Of a stretch of 64,000 nucleotides of DNA, positions 9,616 to 18,384 are shown one piece after another. The translations under genes and the position numbers were made by a program. Origin of the DNA: Pseudoalteromonas aurantia. Its GTDB lineage: Bacteria; Pseudomonadota; Gammaproteobacteria; Enterobacterales; Alteromonadaceae. The stretch is taken from the NCBI RefSeq assembly GCF_005886875.1, contig NZ_PNBY01000050.1, forward strand, positions 33,552 through 97,551, written 5' to 3'. The notes beneath the pieces were generated by a model. It was not told the DNA's origin and did no database searches. It saw only the letters and a program-made list of their open reading frames with translations. Numbering within the stretch: the first letter of the stretch is position 1; the number at the start of each line of letters is the position of its first letter.

Positions 9616-10500
9616 TTACTCTACTAACGGTAATTTAAATTTTGCTAATCGGTTTTTCGGTAGGGCGGTCAAATCAATTAATTTACCATCTAATTCAACC
9701 TCTACCATCAAATGCTTGTTAAGTACGACTGAAAATGGCGCTTCACCTTGCACAGTCATCGTATATCCAGCTTTTTTAACACCAAACGCAACGCGCTCTT
9801 GCGTCGCATCAAAAATCTCAACCCAACTGTCATCGCTAAAGCGCATTACTATGGTACTTAAGCCAGTTGCGTTCTCGGCCTCATTGACGGTATTTACCGG
9901 CTCACTCGTAACAGTCTGTGGTATTGATTCAATAGTCGCAGGGGTCTCAACTGTCACCTGCTCAACTTGCTCAAGTTCAGCGGACTCAGTCACAACTGCG
10001 TCCGACGTGCCTCGCTCTGCAACTATGGTTTCTATGACTTGTTTTTCTGCTGTACTCGCCGGTAACGTATTAGCTACCTCGGGCGTTGACACTGTTGTAC
10101 TTGACTGCCACCACCAAATCCCCGGCGCACCGAGGATGATCACTAAAATAACGTAACTGATGATCATTAAACGGTTATCACTGGCCTCTTTTTCTGTGCG
10201 ACGTGAGAAGCTTTGCATATGCTTCGTTGTCACTTGTACCTCTGGTGCTTTAAATAAAGTCAGCGTATCTTCCACTGGTAAACCCAGTACCGCACAATAA
10301 CTTTTTAAATACCCACGCACAAAAGTCAGCGGCCCGAGTTTGTTATAATCATCTTGCTCCAACTGACGGATCTGCTGTGGGCTGAGCTTTAAGCGCTCCG
10401 CCACTTCATCAACAGATAATTCAGCAGCTTCACGCGCTACTTGTAATGCACGTCCTAAAGACGGAGATATCTCTTCTGTTTCGATTGATTCTTGATTCAT
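9616..10500 (-). CDS. rodZ: Cell-shape protein RodZ
   Basis: RodZ links the MreB cytoskeleton to the membrane in rod-shaped cells. The cytoplasmic HTH_25 domain spans about residues 15-83 ([20 protein letters not shown]). A single membrane helix covers about 111-131 ([21 protein letters not shown]). The periplasmic part has a Val/Thr/Glu-rich linker (about 135-220) and the DUF4115 beta domain (221-290, [19 protein letters not shown]). The start codon overlaps the pilW stop codon (ATGA), indicating translational coupling. The length of 294 residues is usual for marine gammaproteobacteria. Confidence 0.95.
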   Translation of the reverse strand: MNQESIETEEISPSLGRALQVAREAAELSVDEVAERLKLSPQQIRQLEQDDYNKLGPLTFVRGYLKSYCAVLGLPVEDTLTLFKAPEVQVTTKHMQSFSRRTEKEASDNRLMIISYVILVIILGAPGIWWWQSSTTVSTPEVANTLPASTAEKQVIETIVAERGTSDAVVTESAELEQVEQVTVETPATIESIPQTVTSEPVNTVNEAENATGLSTIVMRFSDDSWVEIFDATQERVAFGVKKAGYTMTVQGEAPFSVVLNKHLMVEVELDGKLIDLTALPKNRLAKFKLPLVE

Positions 10501-12155
10501 AAAACGTAACTATTCGGATCTACAATAAGTAAACTGTGGCCTTCAATTAAGGCAACATCAGGTGTCAATTTGTTCCATCGCATTAAATCATCGATCTGCA
10601 ATCCATGCTGAGTCGCAATATTCAGTAAAGTATCATCAGATCGTATGTTATGCGTGATCTGAGGATTATTTAAAAAGACCTTTTGTCCCGCTGACACTTT
10701 GTCAGACGCTTTAAGGTTATTCCAAGCTAACAATTTAGCCATTTTAATCTCATAGCGAACCGACAAGCTAAATAAGTTTTCGGCTACCTTCACAATGTGA
10801 AAAGGCACATTAGGGAGAATTACTTCACCATTGAGTAATGGCATGTGTCGTTGTGCTATATTATTTTGGTCAGTGGTAAGAGCAGTATTAAAGGTCGGAG
10901 TATTCAACGTACTCGGCTCTGAAAACACAACCTCAGTTGGATCTGTCGTATAAAACTGTACAACACTCTCTGAAGGTCCACTTTTTTCCACGCTATCACC
11001 AAATGATATCACTGTCACTTCATCATCGACTCCGTTCTTACTCACCGTGTCACTTACATCTACAGCCTCCACATTACGCACCACATTATCATTTTCTACT
11101 GCTTCTTTAAATTGCGGTATTGTAACCGTGGCAGGTGAACTCGTTGTGAACTGAGTTGGCTCTCGGCGTAAAGAAACACTGCCAGAATTCGCAGTTAACG
11201 CAGCTTTTTTAAAAGTTGCTGGTTTTGCTAAACTGGATGCTTTTTTGCGCGTAATTTTTATCTTTGGCTGGCTCACCACATGTGTTGTGTCGGTTTGCGT
11301 AATTTGTTTGATTTGTGCCTGACGGTATTGCTCTTTTAGCTTTTCAAATTCAGAGCGCTTCAACTCATCTCGCAACACCAAAGATGCCTGACGTGAACTC
11401 GGGTAGTTTTTGATCAGGCTATCTGATAACGTTTGTGCTTGTTGTAAATGCCCCATGCGCTGATGCAATAAATGTTCTAACAACAAGGCACGCGCCGACA
11501 TAAAGCCGCGTTCTTTATATACCTTTAAAACACCTTCAGCTTGGTGTAAGTCACTTTTTGCATAAAACAAAGCAGCCAAAGCGATCAGTGCTGAAGGTCG
11601 TCTGCCATTATGTTGAACTGCACTTTCTAAATACTCTAGTGCAAGGGCAAATTTATCTTGTTTTACCGCACACAACGCCAAGTTTTCATAACTTTGAGCA
11701 ACACGTAGGTAACTGGGAATACTAATCGCTTTTAAAAGCTGCTCTGACGCCCCATCGTAGTCCTCAATACGGCACAAAAACGTCCCGTAATTATTCAACG
11801 CATTGGGGTCGTTGGGATTAAGAGAGAGTGCAGTTACATACGCTTTTTTTGCCCATTGTGGTTCACCTACTTGCTCATAATAATAAGCTAGCGCATAGTG
11901 TACTTCTGGTAATTCTGGTGCAAAAGAAGCGGCTCGTTCTAAATTAAATTTTGCTTGTGTGGTGTTACCAGCATTAAGGTATTGCAACGCTAATGCGATT
12001 CGAGTTTTCGCTGCGTCTTGATTATTAACTGTATTTTTAGCACTGGGGTTATTACGTGTAACAGAGCTCGTTTCTGTCACACACCCTGAAAGAAAAAGCA
12101 AAACCACAGATAATATTAAGCAAGAACGCATGCACCACCCATTATGTAAGAACAT
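10497..12155 (-). CDS. pilW: PilW/PilF-type pilotin with C-terminal LysM extension
   Basis: PilW is the outer-membrane TPR lipoprotein that helps type IV pilus secretin assembly. Two starts are possible: ATG 12155 (behind GAGG) or ATG 12131, from which a clean lipoprotein signal (MRSCLILSVVLLFLSGC) begins. TPR repeats fill about residues 45-265 (NALNNYGTFLCRIEDYDGAS). What is odd is the length, 552 residues against about 250 for the family: a Ser/Thr/Val-rich linker (about 270-445) leads to two LysM-like domains (about 452-497, FHIVKVAENLFSLSVRYEI, and 501-547, HNIRSDDTLLNIATQHGL), which normally bind peptidoglycan. It stands in the standard place between rlmN and rodZ. Confidence 0.88.
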   Translation of the reverse strand: MFLHNGWCMRSCLILSVVLLFLSGCVTETSSVTRNNPSAKNTVNNQDAAKTRIALALQYLNAGNTTQAKFNLERAASFAPELPEVHYALAYYYEQVGEPQWAKKAYVTALSLNPNDPNALNNYGTFLCRIEDYDGASEQLLKAISIPSYLRVAQSYENLALCAVKQDKFALALEYLESAVQHNGRRPSALIALAALFYAKSDLHQAEGVLKVYKERGFMSARALLLEHLLHQRMGHLQQAQTLSDSLIKNYPSSRQASLVLRDELKRSEFEKLKEQYRQAQIKQITQTDTTHVVSQPKIKITRKKASSLAKPATFKKAALTANSGSVSLRREPTQFTTSSPATVTIPQFKEAVENDNVVRNVEAVDVSDTVSKNGVDDEVTVISFGDSVEKSGPSESVVQFYTTDPTEVVFSEPSTLNTPTFNTALTTDQNNIAQRHMPLLNGEVILPNVPFHIVKVAENLFSLSVRYEIKMAKLLAWNNLKASDKVSAGQKVFLNNPQITHNIRSDDTLLNIATQHGLQIDDLMRWNKLTPDVALIEGHSLLIVDPNSYVL

Positions 12156-12173
12156 CGAGCCTCTATATTACCT

Positions 12174-12217
12174 AAAAGCCCTTATGTTTCATCTATTTTT
12201 TAGACAAAAGGGCTTTT
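12174..12217 (-). terminator. Long-loop hairpin between rlmN and pilW
   Basis: AAAAGCCCTT (12174-12183) pairs with AAGGGCTTTT (12208-12217) across a 24-nt loop. On the minus strand it comes 15 nt after the rlmN stop and ends in TTTT, so it could terminate or attenuate transcription going into pilW. Confidence 0.5.
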
Positions 12218-12231
12218 ATAAACTGATTTAC

Positions 12232-13368
12232 TTAACTGGCCTTAACAGAAACCGCAATGGCGTTATCTTCACGCATTTGCTTTTTAGCTAAACGTTTCGT
12301 TCTATCGACAACGTCACCGACTAATTGACCACATGCTGCATCAATATCATCACCACGAGTACGACGAACAATACAGGTTAACCCTGCGGCTTGTAATACT
12401 TTAGAGAAGCGATCAATACGGCTATTACTTGAACGACCATATTCATTGCCTGGAAATGGATTAAATGGGATCAAATTAATTTTTGACGGTGTCCCTTTTA
12501 ATACTTTCACGAGCTCATGGGCTTGATCTGTACTGTCGTTAATACCTTGCAGCATAACATATTCAATGGTGACATCTTTATTCGCTTTAGAGCCATCAAT
12601 ATAACGACGACATGCAGCCAAAAATTCTTCAATTGGGTATTTTTTATTAATCGGTACCAACACATCACGTAAATCATTTGTTGGCGCATGAAGCGAAATG
12701 GCCAACGCGACATCAATACGCTCTTTCAAAATATCGAGTGCAGGTACTACCCCAGACGTACTCAATGTAACTCGGCGCTTAGATAAACCAAATGCCCAAT
12801 CATCCATCATCAATTCCATCGCAGGAACAACGTTGTTCACGTTAAGTAGAGGCTCACCCATCCCCATCATTACTACGTTCGTCACCGGACGCTTAGTGCT
12901 GTCTCCGTCATGCAAACCAATATCTTTTGCCACTCGCCATACTTGACCAATAATTTCAGAGACTTTTAAATTGCGGTTAAAGCCCTGCTGAGCTGTCGAA
13001 CAAAATGTACACTCTAGCGCACAGCCAACTTGTGAAGAGACACATAATGTGGCTCGATCTTTATCTGGGATCCAGACTGTTTCAACTTCTTGACCGCCTT
13101 CGAGTACCAAAGCGTATTTAATAGTACCATCACTGGCTTCTTGTCGAACTGAAATCTCTGGCGCAACAATCTCACAATCAGCAGATAATTTTGCTTTAAG
13201 CTTTTTATTGATATTGCTCATTTGCTCAAAATCATCAATACCAAAGTGATAAATCCATTTCATCACCTGATCTGCACGAAACGGTTTCTCTCCGTAAGAT
13301 GCAAAAAGTTCGCGCATCCCCTCGCGATTTAGATCAAGTAAATTAATTTTTTTCTCAGTAGTGGCCAT
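12232..13368 (-). CDS. rlmN: Dual-specificity RNA methyltransferase RlmN
   Basis: RlmN is a radical-SAM enzyme that makes 2-methyladenosine at position 2503 of 23S rRNA and at A37 of some tRNAs. The cluster motif CxxxCxxC is seen as C116, C120 and C123 in [17 protein letters not shown]. The methyl-carrying cysteine of the C-terminal region is C346 ([10 protein letters not shown]). The length of 378 residues is typical. It lies between ndk and pilW as in E. coli; an approximately 200-bp gap with the ndk terminator precedes it. Confidence 0.98.
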   Translation of the reverse strand: MATTEKKINLLDLNREGMRELFASYGEKPFRADQVMKWIYHFGIDDFEQMSNINKKLKAKLSADCEIVAPEISVRQEASDGTIKYALVLEGGQEVETVWIPDKDRATLCVSSQVGCALECTFCSTAQQGFNRNLKVSEIIGQVWRVAKDIGLHDGDSTKRPVTNVVMMGMGEPLLNVNNVVPAMELMMDDWAFGLSKRRVTLSTSGVVPALDILKERIDVALAISLHAPTNDLRDVLVPINKKYPIEEFLAACRRYIDGSKANKDVTIEYVMLQGINDSTDQAHELVKVLKGTPSKINLIPFNPFPGNEYGRSSNSRIDRFSKVLQAAGLTCIVRRTRGDDIDAACGQLVGDVVDRTKRLAKKQMREDNAIAVSVKAS

Positions 13369-13523
13369 GAAACAACCTCAATTCAGGTGACGGTATAACA
13401 ACGATAAGGTAGCCGCGCATTGTACAAAAAACAGGCTAAATTAACAATCATTGTTGATTGCTTTGCAAAAGGTTCATACCTAAGACTGACTAAACATTTT
13501 GCAAAACAGACTTTCAATAAAGA

Positions 13524-13547
13524 CAAAAAAAGGGCCCGAAAGCCCTT
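13524..13547 (-). terminator. Rho-independent terminator of ndk
   Basis: Read on the minus strand, AAGGGC, a 6-nt loop (TTTCGG), GCCCTT and then a run of T form a classic terminator 24 nt after the ndk stop codon. Confidence 0.85.
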
Positions 13548-13570
13548 CTTTCCTTTGCTTTCGCTCGATA

Positions 13571-14002
13571 TTAACGAGTACGTGGGCAAAGCTCTTCTTC
13601 AGCGAAGAAGTAAGCGATTTCACGTGCAGCAGACTCTGGAGCATCTGAACCGTGTACCGCATTTTCATCGATGCTGTCTGCATAATCAGCACGTAAAGTA
13701 CCGGCTAGTGCTTCAGCAGGGTTAGTAGCACCCATGATTTCACGGTTTTTAAGTACTGCGTTCTCACCTTCAAGAACCTGAACCATTACTGGGCCAGACG
13801 TCATGAAAGAAACAAGTGCGCCAAAGAAAGGACGTTCTTTGTGCTCTGCATAGAAACCTTCAGCTTTCTCTTGAGAAAGGTGAACCATTTTAGAAGCAAC
13901 GATCTTAAGACCAGCTGATTCGAAACGGTTATAGATTGCACCGATGTGGTTTTTAGCTACCGCATCAGGCTTGATGATTGAAAAAGTACGCTCTAAAGCC
14001 AT
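13571..14002 (-). CDS. ndk: Nucleoside diphosphate kinase
   Basis: Ndk transfers the gamma-phosphate of ATP to other nucleoside diphosphates by way of a phosphohistidine. The active-site His is H117 in [12 protein letters not shown], and the N-terminal [12 protein letters not shown] is the family signature. The length of 143 residues is standard. It is monocistronic, with a promoter candidate upstream and a strong terminator downstream, and begins the conserved ndk-rlmN-pilW-rodZ-ispG-hisS block. Confidence 0.98.
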   Translation of the reverse strand: MALERTFSIIKPDAVAKNHIGAIYNRFESAGLKIVASKMVHLSQEKAEGFYAEHKERPFFGALVSFMTSGPVMVQVLEGENAVLKNREIMGATNPAEALAGTLRADYADSIDENAVHGSDAPESAAREIAYFFAEEELCPRTR

Positions 14003-14044
14003 CTTTTTTGCTCCAAAATAGTTTATGAATATTAACGGCCGCGA

Positions 14045-14050
14045 ATTATA
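14045..14050 (-). promoter_or_regulatory. Candidate -10 element of ndk
   Basis: A perfect TATAAT on the minus strand lies about 45 nt before the ndk start. The matching -35 is T-rich and poor, so only the -10 is called. Confidence 0.4.
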
Positions 14051-14257
14051 CGCCTTTTGCCAGAAAAAACCTACTAGATTCGCCCGCTATCTTGATAGGG
14101 AAAAGAGAAGCAAAGTAAATCAACAGTCAATGAAATGATGATCTGCGTCAACTAAGAACAAGCAAACGCCCATTATACTGCGCCGCTTTTAACTTTTACG
14201 TCAATTATTGACCCCACAGCTGGCTTGAACCCAGTTCAATGATGAGGTTTATTTACT

Positions 14258-15607
14258 ATGCTTATACCAGAACTCCTTTCACCTGCCGGTAGTATAAAGA
14301 ATATGCGTTACGCTTTTGCGTACGGTGCCGATGCAGTTTATGCCGGACAACCCCGCTACAGTTTAAGGGTACGCAATAATGAGTTTGATTTAGACAATTT
14401 AGCATTGGGGATCCATGAAGCACATCAACAAAATAAAAAGCTGTATGTCGTATCCAATATTGCACCACACAATAGTAAAGTAAAAACCTACCTAAGAGAC
14501 ATTGAACCTGTCATTGCAATGCAGCCTGATGCATTGATCATGTCAGATCCTGGATTGATCATGCTGGTGCGAGAAAAGTGGCCTGATATGCCGATCCATT
14601 TATCTGTACAGGCCAATGCCGTCAATTTTGCGAGTGTGAAGTTTTGGGCACAACAAGGGATAGAACGGGTCATTTTATCTCGAGAGTTGTCGCTTGATGA
14701 AATTGACGAAATTCGCACTCACTGCCCAGATACTGAACTAGAAGTATTTATACATGGCGCTTTGTGTATGGCTTACTCAGGCCGCTGTTTACTATCAGGA
14801 TACATCAATAAACGCGATCCAAATCAAGGAACTTGCACCAATGCGTGCCGCTGGGAATATGATGCAAAGCCTGCCAAAGAAAACGAAACGGGCGATCTTG
14901 TACATCAAATTGACCCCAGAGAGGTACTCCCGACACTTGGCTCTGGTGCCCCTACCAACGCTACATTTATGCTAGAAGAACCCGGGCGGCCAGGCGAATA
15001 CATGCCTGCTTTTGAAGACGAACACGGTACCTATATTATGAATTCCAAAGACTTACGCGCGGTACAGTATGTCGAAAAACTGAGCAAAATGGGGGTGCAT
15101 AGCCTTAAGATTGAAGGCAGAACCAAATCTTTTTACTATGTTGCGCGCACGGCACAGGTGTATAGAAAAGCAATAGACGATGCAGCGGCAGGTAAACCTT
15201 TTGATCCTACATTAATGCGTACACTCGAAAATCTGGCACATCGAGGCTACACCGAGGGCTTTTTAAAACGACATGCACATCAAGATTATCAAAATTATGA
15301 ATACGGGCATTCAATCAGTGATAAACAGCAATTTGTGGGGGAAGTACTGGGTAGACACGCCAACGGGTTAGTTGAAATCGACGTTAAAAATAAATTTTGT
15401 ACAGGCCACAGCCTTGAACTGATGACACCAAAAGGCAATATTGCCTTTAATTTGACGCATATAGAAAACAAAAAAGGGCAGCGTATTACAGATGCAAAAG
15501 GGTCTGGTCATATTGTGCAGATCCCATTACCGGAAGACATTAACTTAGAGCATGCGATTTTGATGCGTAATTTAGGTGAAAACCAAGATACGCGTAACCC
15601 CATTTAA
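14258..15607 (+). CDS. trhP: tRNA 5-hydroxyuridine synthesis protein TrhP (YegQ, peptidase U32 family)
   Basis: TrhP belongs to the U32 family and is needed, in the prephenate-dependent pathway, to hydroxylate U34 of tRNAs that later carry cmo5U or mcmo5U. The 449 residues match YegQ. The N-terminal LLSPAGSIKNMRYAFAYGAD and the U32 signature EVFIHGALCMAYSGRCLLS are clear. The cysteines in that signature and in GTCTNACRWEY are conserved in U32 proteins and may bind an iron-sulfur cluster. ATG 14258 lies in a 255-bp region divergent from ndk. The ferredoxin yfhL follows 12 nt downstream, probably in one transcript. Confidence 0.93.
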   Translation: MLIPELLSPAGSIKNMRYAFAYGADAVYAGQPRYSLRVRNNEFDLDNLALGIHEAHQQNKKLYVVSNIAPHNSKVKTYLRDIEPVIAMQPDALIMSDPGLIMLVREKWPDMPIHLSVQANAVNFASVKFWAQQGIERVILSRELSLDEIDEIRTHCPDTELEVFIHGALCMAYSGRCLLSGYINKRDPNQGTCTNACRWEYDAKPAKENETGDLVHQIDPREVLPTLGSGAPTNATFMLEEPGRPGEYMPAFEDEHGTYIMNSKDLRAVQYVEKLSKMGVHSLKIEGRTKSFYYVARTAQVYRKAIDDAAAGKPFDPTLMRTLENLAHRGYTEGFLKRHAHQDYQNYEYGHSISDKQQFVGEVLGRHANGLVEIDVKNKFCTGHSLELMTPKGNIAFNLTHIENKKGQRITDAKGSGHIVQIPLPEDINLEHAILMRNLGENQDTRNPI

Positions 15608-15619
15608 ATAGGATTTAGT

Positions 15620-15871
15620 ATGGCTTTGTTAATCAATAATAAATGCATTAACTGTGACATGTGTGATCCGGAATGTCCGAATCAAGCCATTTATTTTGGT
15701 CAAACAATATATAAGATAGACCCAGACAAATGCACCGAGTGTGTCGGCCATTATGATTCACCTACTTGCGTAAGCGTGTGTCCCATTGATTGTATTAAAC
15801 CCGATCCCAATAAACGAGAAAGCTTAGAGACATTAGCTGAAAGGTATCTAATACTCACTCAGCAGGGCTAA
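15620..15871 (+). CDS. yfhL: YfhL-type 2[4Fe-4S] ferredoxin
   Basis: A small 83-residue electron carrier. The first cluster motif is CINCDMCDPECP, and the second is spread over CTECVGHYDSPTCVSVCP with the extended spacing of the Allochromatium-type ferredoxins. The N-terminal MALLINNKCINCDMC is very like E. coli YfhL. It is 12 nt behind trhP, suggesting that it supplies electrons to, or helps assemble a cluster in, a tRNA modification step; this link is inferred from position. A 12-bp inverted repeat after the stop closes the unit. Confidence 0.92.
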   Translation: MALLINNKCINCDMCDPECPNQAIYFGQTIYKIDPDKCTECVGHYDSPTCVSVCPIDCIKPDPNKRESLETLAERYLILTQQG

Positions 15872-15882
15872 TGAGGTAAAGA

Positions 15883-15923
15883 CGCTTCGTATAACCCATA
15901 TATAATATCGATTATACGAAGCG
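15883..15923. terminator. Inverted repeat between yfhL and the porin gene
   Basis: CGCTTCGTATAA (15883-15894) and TTATACGAAGCG (15912-15923) form a perfect 12-bp stem with a 17-nt AT-rich loop, sitting between two converging genes. There is no clear T-run, so it is a probable bidirectional terminator. Confidence 0.6.
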
Positions 15924-15932
15924 CTCAGTATA

Positions 15933-16862
15933 TTAGAACTTATATTCAAAACCTGCAGCTAAATAGTTACGCTCAACTTGGTTATCACCGTCGAATGAAG
16001 TGTAAAAACCATATATCTTCGTTACTTTATTTAATTTATGGTCAATTCCCACAGAGACACCATCAATTTTATCTCCTTGATCAAAATCCATAACTTGATA
16101 TTGTGCTTTAAGCGTATTGGCGCCCATTTTATAAGAAGCGCTTAATACGTAACCATCTGCTTTATCTGAGCCATCAACACGTTCTTGGGTTTGGTATATT
16201 GCACCTAGCTTTACATCAGCCACTTTACCCTGCACGGTTAAACGGACTGCATCATAGCCTTTTACATCGCTGTCAGCAGATATTGCGCCATAAATATTAC
16301 TTTTCTTCAGTTTGCTGTCGCCATAAGATACTGCCGCCGAGTAACCATTTTTGCCATCCGCGTCATCCTCGGCTATGAAAGTGCCATGGACCTTAAAGCC
16401 ATTGAAGCTGTGAGAGTTATAAGTAATTGAGTTACCTAAACGATTCTCACCTTTAAGGTGGTTTTTGATATCACCTTCAACATCGTTAAATAAGTCTACT
16501 CGGCCTTGAGACACTTTAAATACCGTGTCCTTTCGACCAATGAGGACTTCACCAAAATTACCTTTAACACCCACATATTGATTACGTGCTGTGATATTGT
16601 CTTTGTCACCTTTAGAATCAGCGTCTGTAATATCAACTTGAAACTCAAAACGGTAGAAAACTTCCAAATTATTATCGAGCTTTTCACCACCTTTGAACCC
16701 AAAACGTGAAGCATTACTCTTTAATTCAGTAACAGACCCTTCACCTTCATCACTCGATTGCACAGAAACGTTTGCTTTACCATACACTGTCACATCAGCT
16801 TGAGCGCTGAAAGATAGGGCACTTAATACTGATAATAAAAGCGTTGATTTAACTGGTTTCAT
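15933..16862 (-). CDS. Outer-membrane porin (Gram-negative general porin family)
   Basis: A 309-residue trimeric-type porin forming a diffusion channel in the outer membrane. The ATG at 16862 is preferred because GAGGA lies 8 nt before it and a typical signal peptide follows (MKPVKSTLLLSVLSALSFSAQA, cut before DVTVYG). The mature protein begins with the porin-type VTVYGKANVSV, contains FGFKGGEKLDNNLEVFYRFE, and ends in an aromatic terminal residue (EYKF) as barrel proteins do. It is downstream of hdfR on the same strand with a 216-bp gap. Upstream are an A/T-rich tract and a tandem 11-bp repeat that may be regulatory. Confidence 0.9.
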   Translation of the reverse strand: MKPVKSTLLLSVLSALSFSAQADVTVYGKANVSVQSSDEGEGSVTELKSNASRFGFKGGEKLDNNLEVFYRFEFQVDITDADSKGDKDNITARNQYVGVKGNFGEVLIGRKDTVFKVSQGRVDLFNDVEGDIKNHLKGENRLGNSITYNSHSFNGFKVHGTFIAEDDADGKNGYSAAVSYGDSKLKKSNIYGAISADSDVKGYDAVRLTVQGKVADVKLGAIYQTQERVDGSDKADGYVLSASYKMGANTLKAQYQVMDFDQGDKIDGVSVGIDHKLNKVTKIYGFYTSFDGDNQVERNYLAAGFEYKF

Positions 16863-16954
16863 GTTTATATTCCTCAATATCGTAACACGTAATTTTTTAG
16901 ACAGGCGCAGTGTGCCAGCTCATAATGACAGAAATATTACACTGACATTATTGC

Positions 16955-16993
16955 AGTCAATATTTTGCCTTAAAAATGAAACCAAAATGAAAC
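16955..16993 (-). promoter_or_regulatory. Porin upstream region: tandem 11-bp repeats and -35 candidate
   Basis: On the minus strand GTTTCATTTTG is followed directly by GTTTCATTTTT (16993-16972), two direct 11-bp repeats, with a partial third before them. This is the spacing of a PhoB box, although only the TCAT core and the A/T tail fit that consensus. TTGACT (16960-16955) could be a -35, with ATATTT 17 nt on. Confidence 0.35.
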
Positions 16994-17075
16994 TGAAATA
17001 AAAAATAAAATAAAAAACAAAAGCTTAAATAAAAATAAAGAATAAAAAAACAACATGATTTATTCATAAAAAATA
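16970..17075. other. Low-complexity A-rich tract
   Basis: About 105 bp almost free of C and G on the plus strand (runs of AAATAAAAATAAAG). It lies between the end of hdfR and the porin promoter, both on the minus strand, where it reads as T-rich. It may serve as an UP-like element or as an unstructured end for the hdfR transcript. Confidence 0.6.
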
Positions 17076-17078
17076 CAT

Positions 17079-17915
17079 TTAAGTGAAATCACATAACGTA
17101 TTAGAGATATTTTCAACTTGTTCTGTATTTTTATGGTAAACAGCATAAATAGCGACTGGGCACTGAGGTCCCTGCGTCACATGATGTAATATGCCGGAGG
17201 CTAACTTGTGAGCGACGTGCGATTTATCCATAAACATACTTCCGCCTAACGCTAATATTAAATCAAGTGCAACCTTTTCAGTACTGGTGCTGATACGCGG
17301 TATTCCTACCTCCTTAAATTGCTTGGCATGCCACTGGGAAAATGCTTTTCCCCAGTCCACAAAGACATACTGCTCATTAAAGAAGGTTGCCATATTTTGA
17401 CTGGCAACCGTACTCACAGCAATAATGGATAATGTCTGAACTTGCTTAACAACCAGCTCATCGACGTCAGGTGGATCAAACATAAACGCCAAATCTAACG
17501 AGTGATCAAATAGTCGCTTTATGCTTTCTTGCCGCCCCTTCTCCTCAGCTAATAAAGCGGTATCAGGAAGCGACCTGACGATTTGATGCATTTTATTTTG
17601 TAAAAAAACTTCCCACACATTGGCGGTCGCCGCTAATGTGAATTGCATAGGCTGATCACACGTGAGCGCAACATCTGCTTTTGCACGCTGCATATCAGCT
17701 AATATTGTTTTTGCATGAGGCAGTAAGCACTCACCCGATACCGTTAACTGAATATTATTTCGCTGTCTAGAAAACAAACTCACGCCTAGATTTTGCTCTA
17801 GCTGCCGCACTCTGCAACTGACCGCTGATTGCGTGATATACAAATTATTTGCGGCACGGCCAAAATGCCGTGTTTTGACCACTTCTAAAAAAGTTTTTAG
17901 TAGCTCAATATCCAC
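17079..17915 (-). CDS. hdfR: LysR-family regulator HdfR
   Basis: HdfR is a LysR-type regulator known in E. coli as a repressor of flhDC. The GTG at 17915 is chosen as start: AGGGGG lies just before it, and from there the protein (VDIELLKTFLEVVKTRHFG) is collinear with HdfR and has its length (278 residues). The longer open frame upstream adds 32 unrelated residues. The winged HTH is in RHFGRAANNLYITQSAVSC; the ligand-binding half covers about 90-278. A 60-codon frame is divergent from it, whereas E. coli has maoP there. Confidence 0.88.
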   Translation of the reverse strand: MDIELLKTFLEVVKTRHFGRAANNLYITQSAVSCRVRQLEQNLGVSLFSRQRNNIQLTVSGECLLPHAKTILADMQRAKADVALTCDQPMQFTLAATANVWEVFLQNKMHQIVRSLPDTALLAEEKGRQESIKRLFDHSLDLAFMFDPPDVDELVVKQVQTLSIIAVSTVASQNMATFFNEQYVFVDWGKAFSQWHAKQFKEVGIPRISTSTEKVALDLILALGGSMFMDKSHVAHKLASGILHHVTQGPQCPVAIYAVYHKNTEQVENISNTLCDFT

Positions 17916-17974
17916 ATTACCCCCTAAATAGGTGTCAAAGGCGCATTTAGACACACAGTAAAAAACCACAGTAC

Positions 17975-17987
17975 ACATACTGTATGT
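17975..17987. promoter_or_regulatory. 13-bp palindrome in the hdfR divergent region
   Basis: ACATAC-T-GTATGT lies between the hdfR start (17915) and the opposed small gene (17997). Its place suits an autoregulatory LysR-type or other dimer operator; this is inferred from position and symmetry only. Confidence 0.4.
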
Positions 17988-17996
17988 AAGGGATAG

Positions 17997-18179
17997 ATGA
18001 CGAACAATCATTTAGCGAATTTACCAAGTGCAGAGATCACGGCGTATGTACTCAAATTACCTAAAGCGAAACAAGCGACTTACACCCACATAATCGCGGC
18101 ATGGGCCAAAAGATATTCTGTAATTCAACACACTAATTACACAAAGAATCTACTTAAATACTCAGCCATACGTGAGTAA
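17997..18179 (+). CDS. Small protein of unknown function
   Basis: A 60-residue frame starting at ATG 17997 behind AAGGGA (6-nt spacing). The product is slightly basic, with no membrane segment and no signal peptide; it contains NLPSAEITAYVLKLPKAKQ and IIAAWAKRYSVI, which look helical. It is not similar to MaoP, which takes this position in enterobacteria. I do not recognise it. The good ribosome binding site favours a real gene, but it may be a chance frame. Confidence 0.4.
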   Translation: MTNNHLANLPSAEITAYVLKLPKAKQATYTHIIAAWAKRYSVIQHTNYTKNLLKYSAIRE

Positions 18180-18384
18180 GACACATAAACGATAAAAATG
18201 GAGCATAACTTACCACGACATCTCATTACCTACTTGCCATCGTATATATTTAGACTAGTATTATTACAATATAACGAAAAACAATTAGTTATAAACTTAT
18301 CCCTGATATTTAAGCGTTGCTTTTTTCACCAGATAGGTTTACAACTAGGATGTGCGTATTAGCGAATATACTAGGCTTACTTAA

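Noticed and set aside
9716..10156. 146-codon frame opposite rodZ
   Set aside because: It is an antisense shadow of the Val/Thr/Glu-rich linker of RodZ, with no ribosome binding site and a Ser/Thr/Val-rich composition that follows from that linker.
13420..13725. 101-codon frame across the ndk end and terminator
   Set aside because: It crosses the ndk terminator hairpin and overlaps ndk on the other strand; its Lys/Arg-rich start comes from the A-rich terminator tail.
16970..17075. A-rich tract as a possible replication origin
   Set aside because: There are no DnaA boxes or 13-mers that I can recognise, and it is fully explained as AT-rich intergenic DNA between hdfR and the porin.
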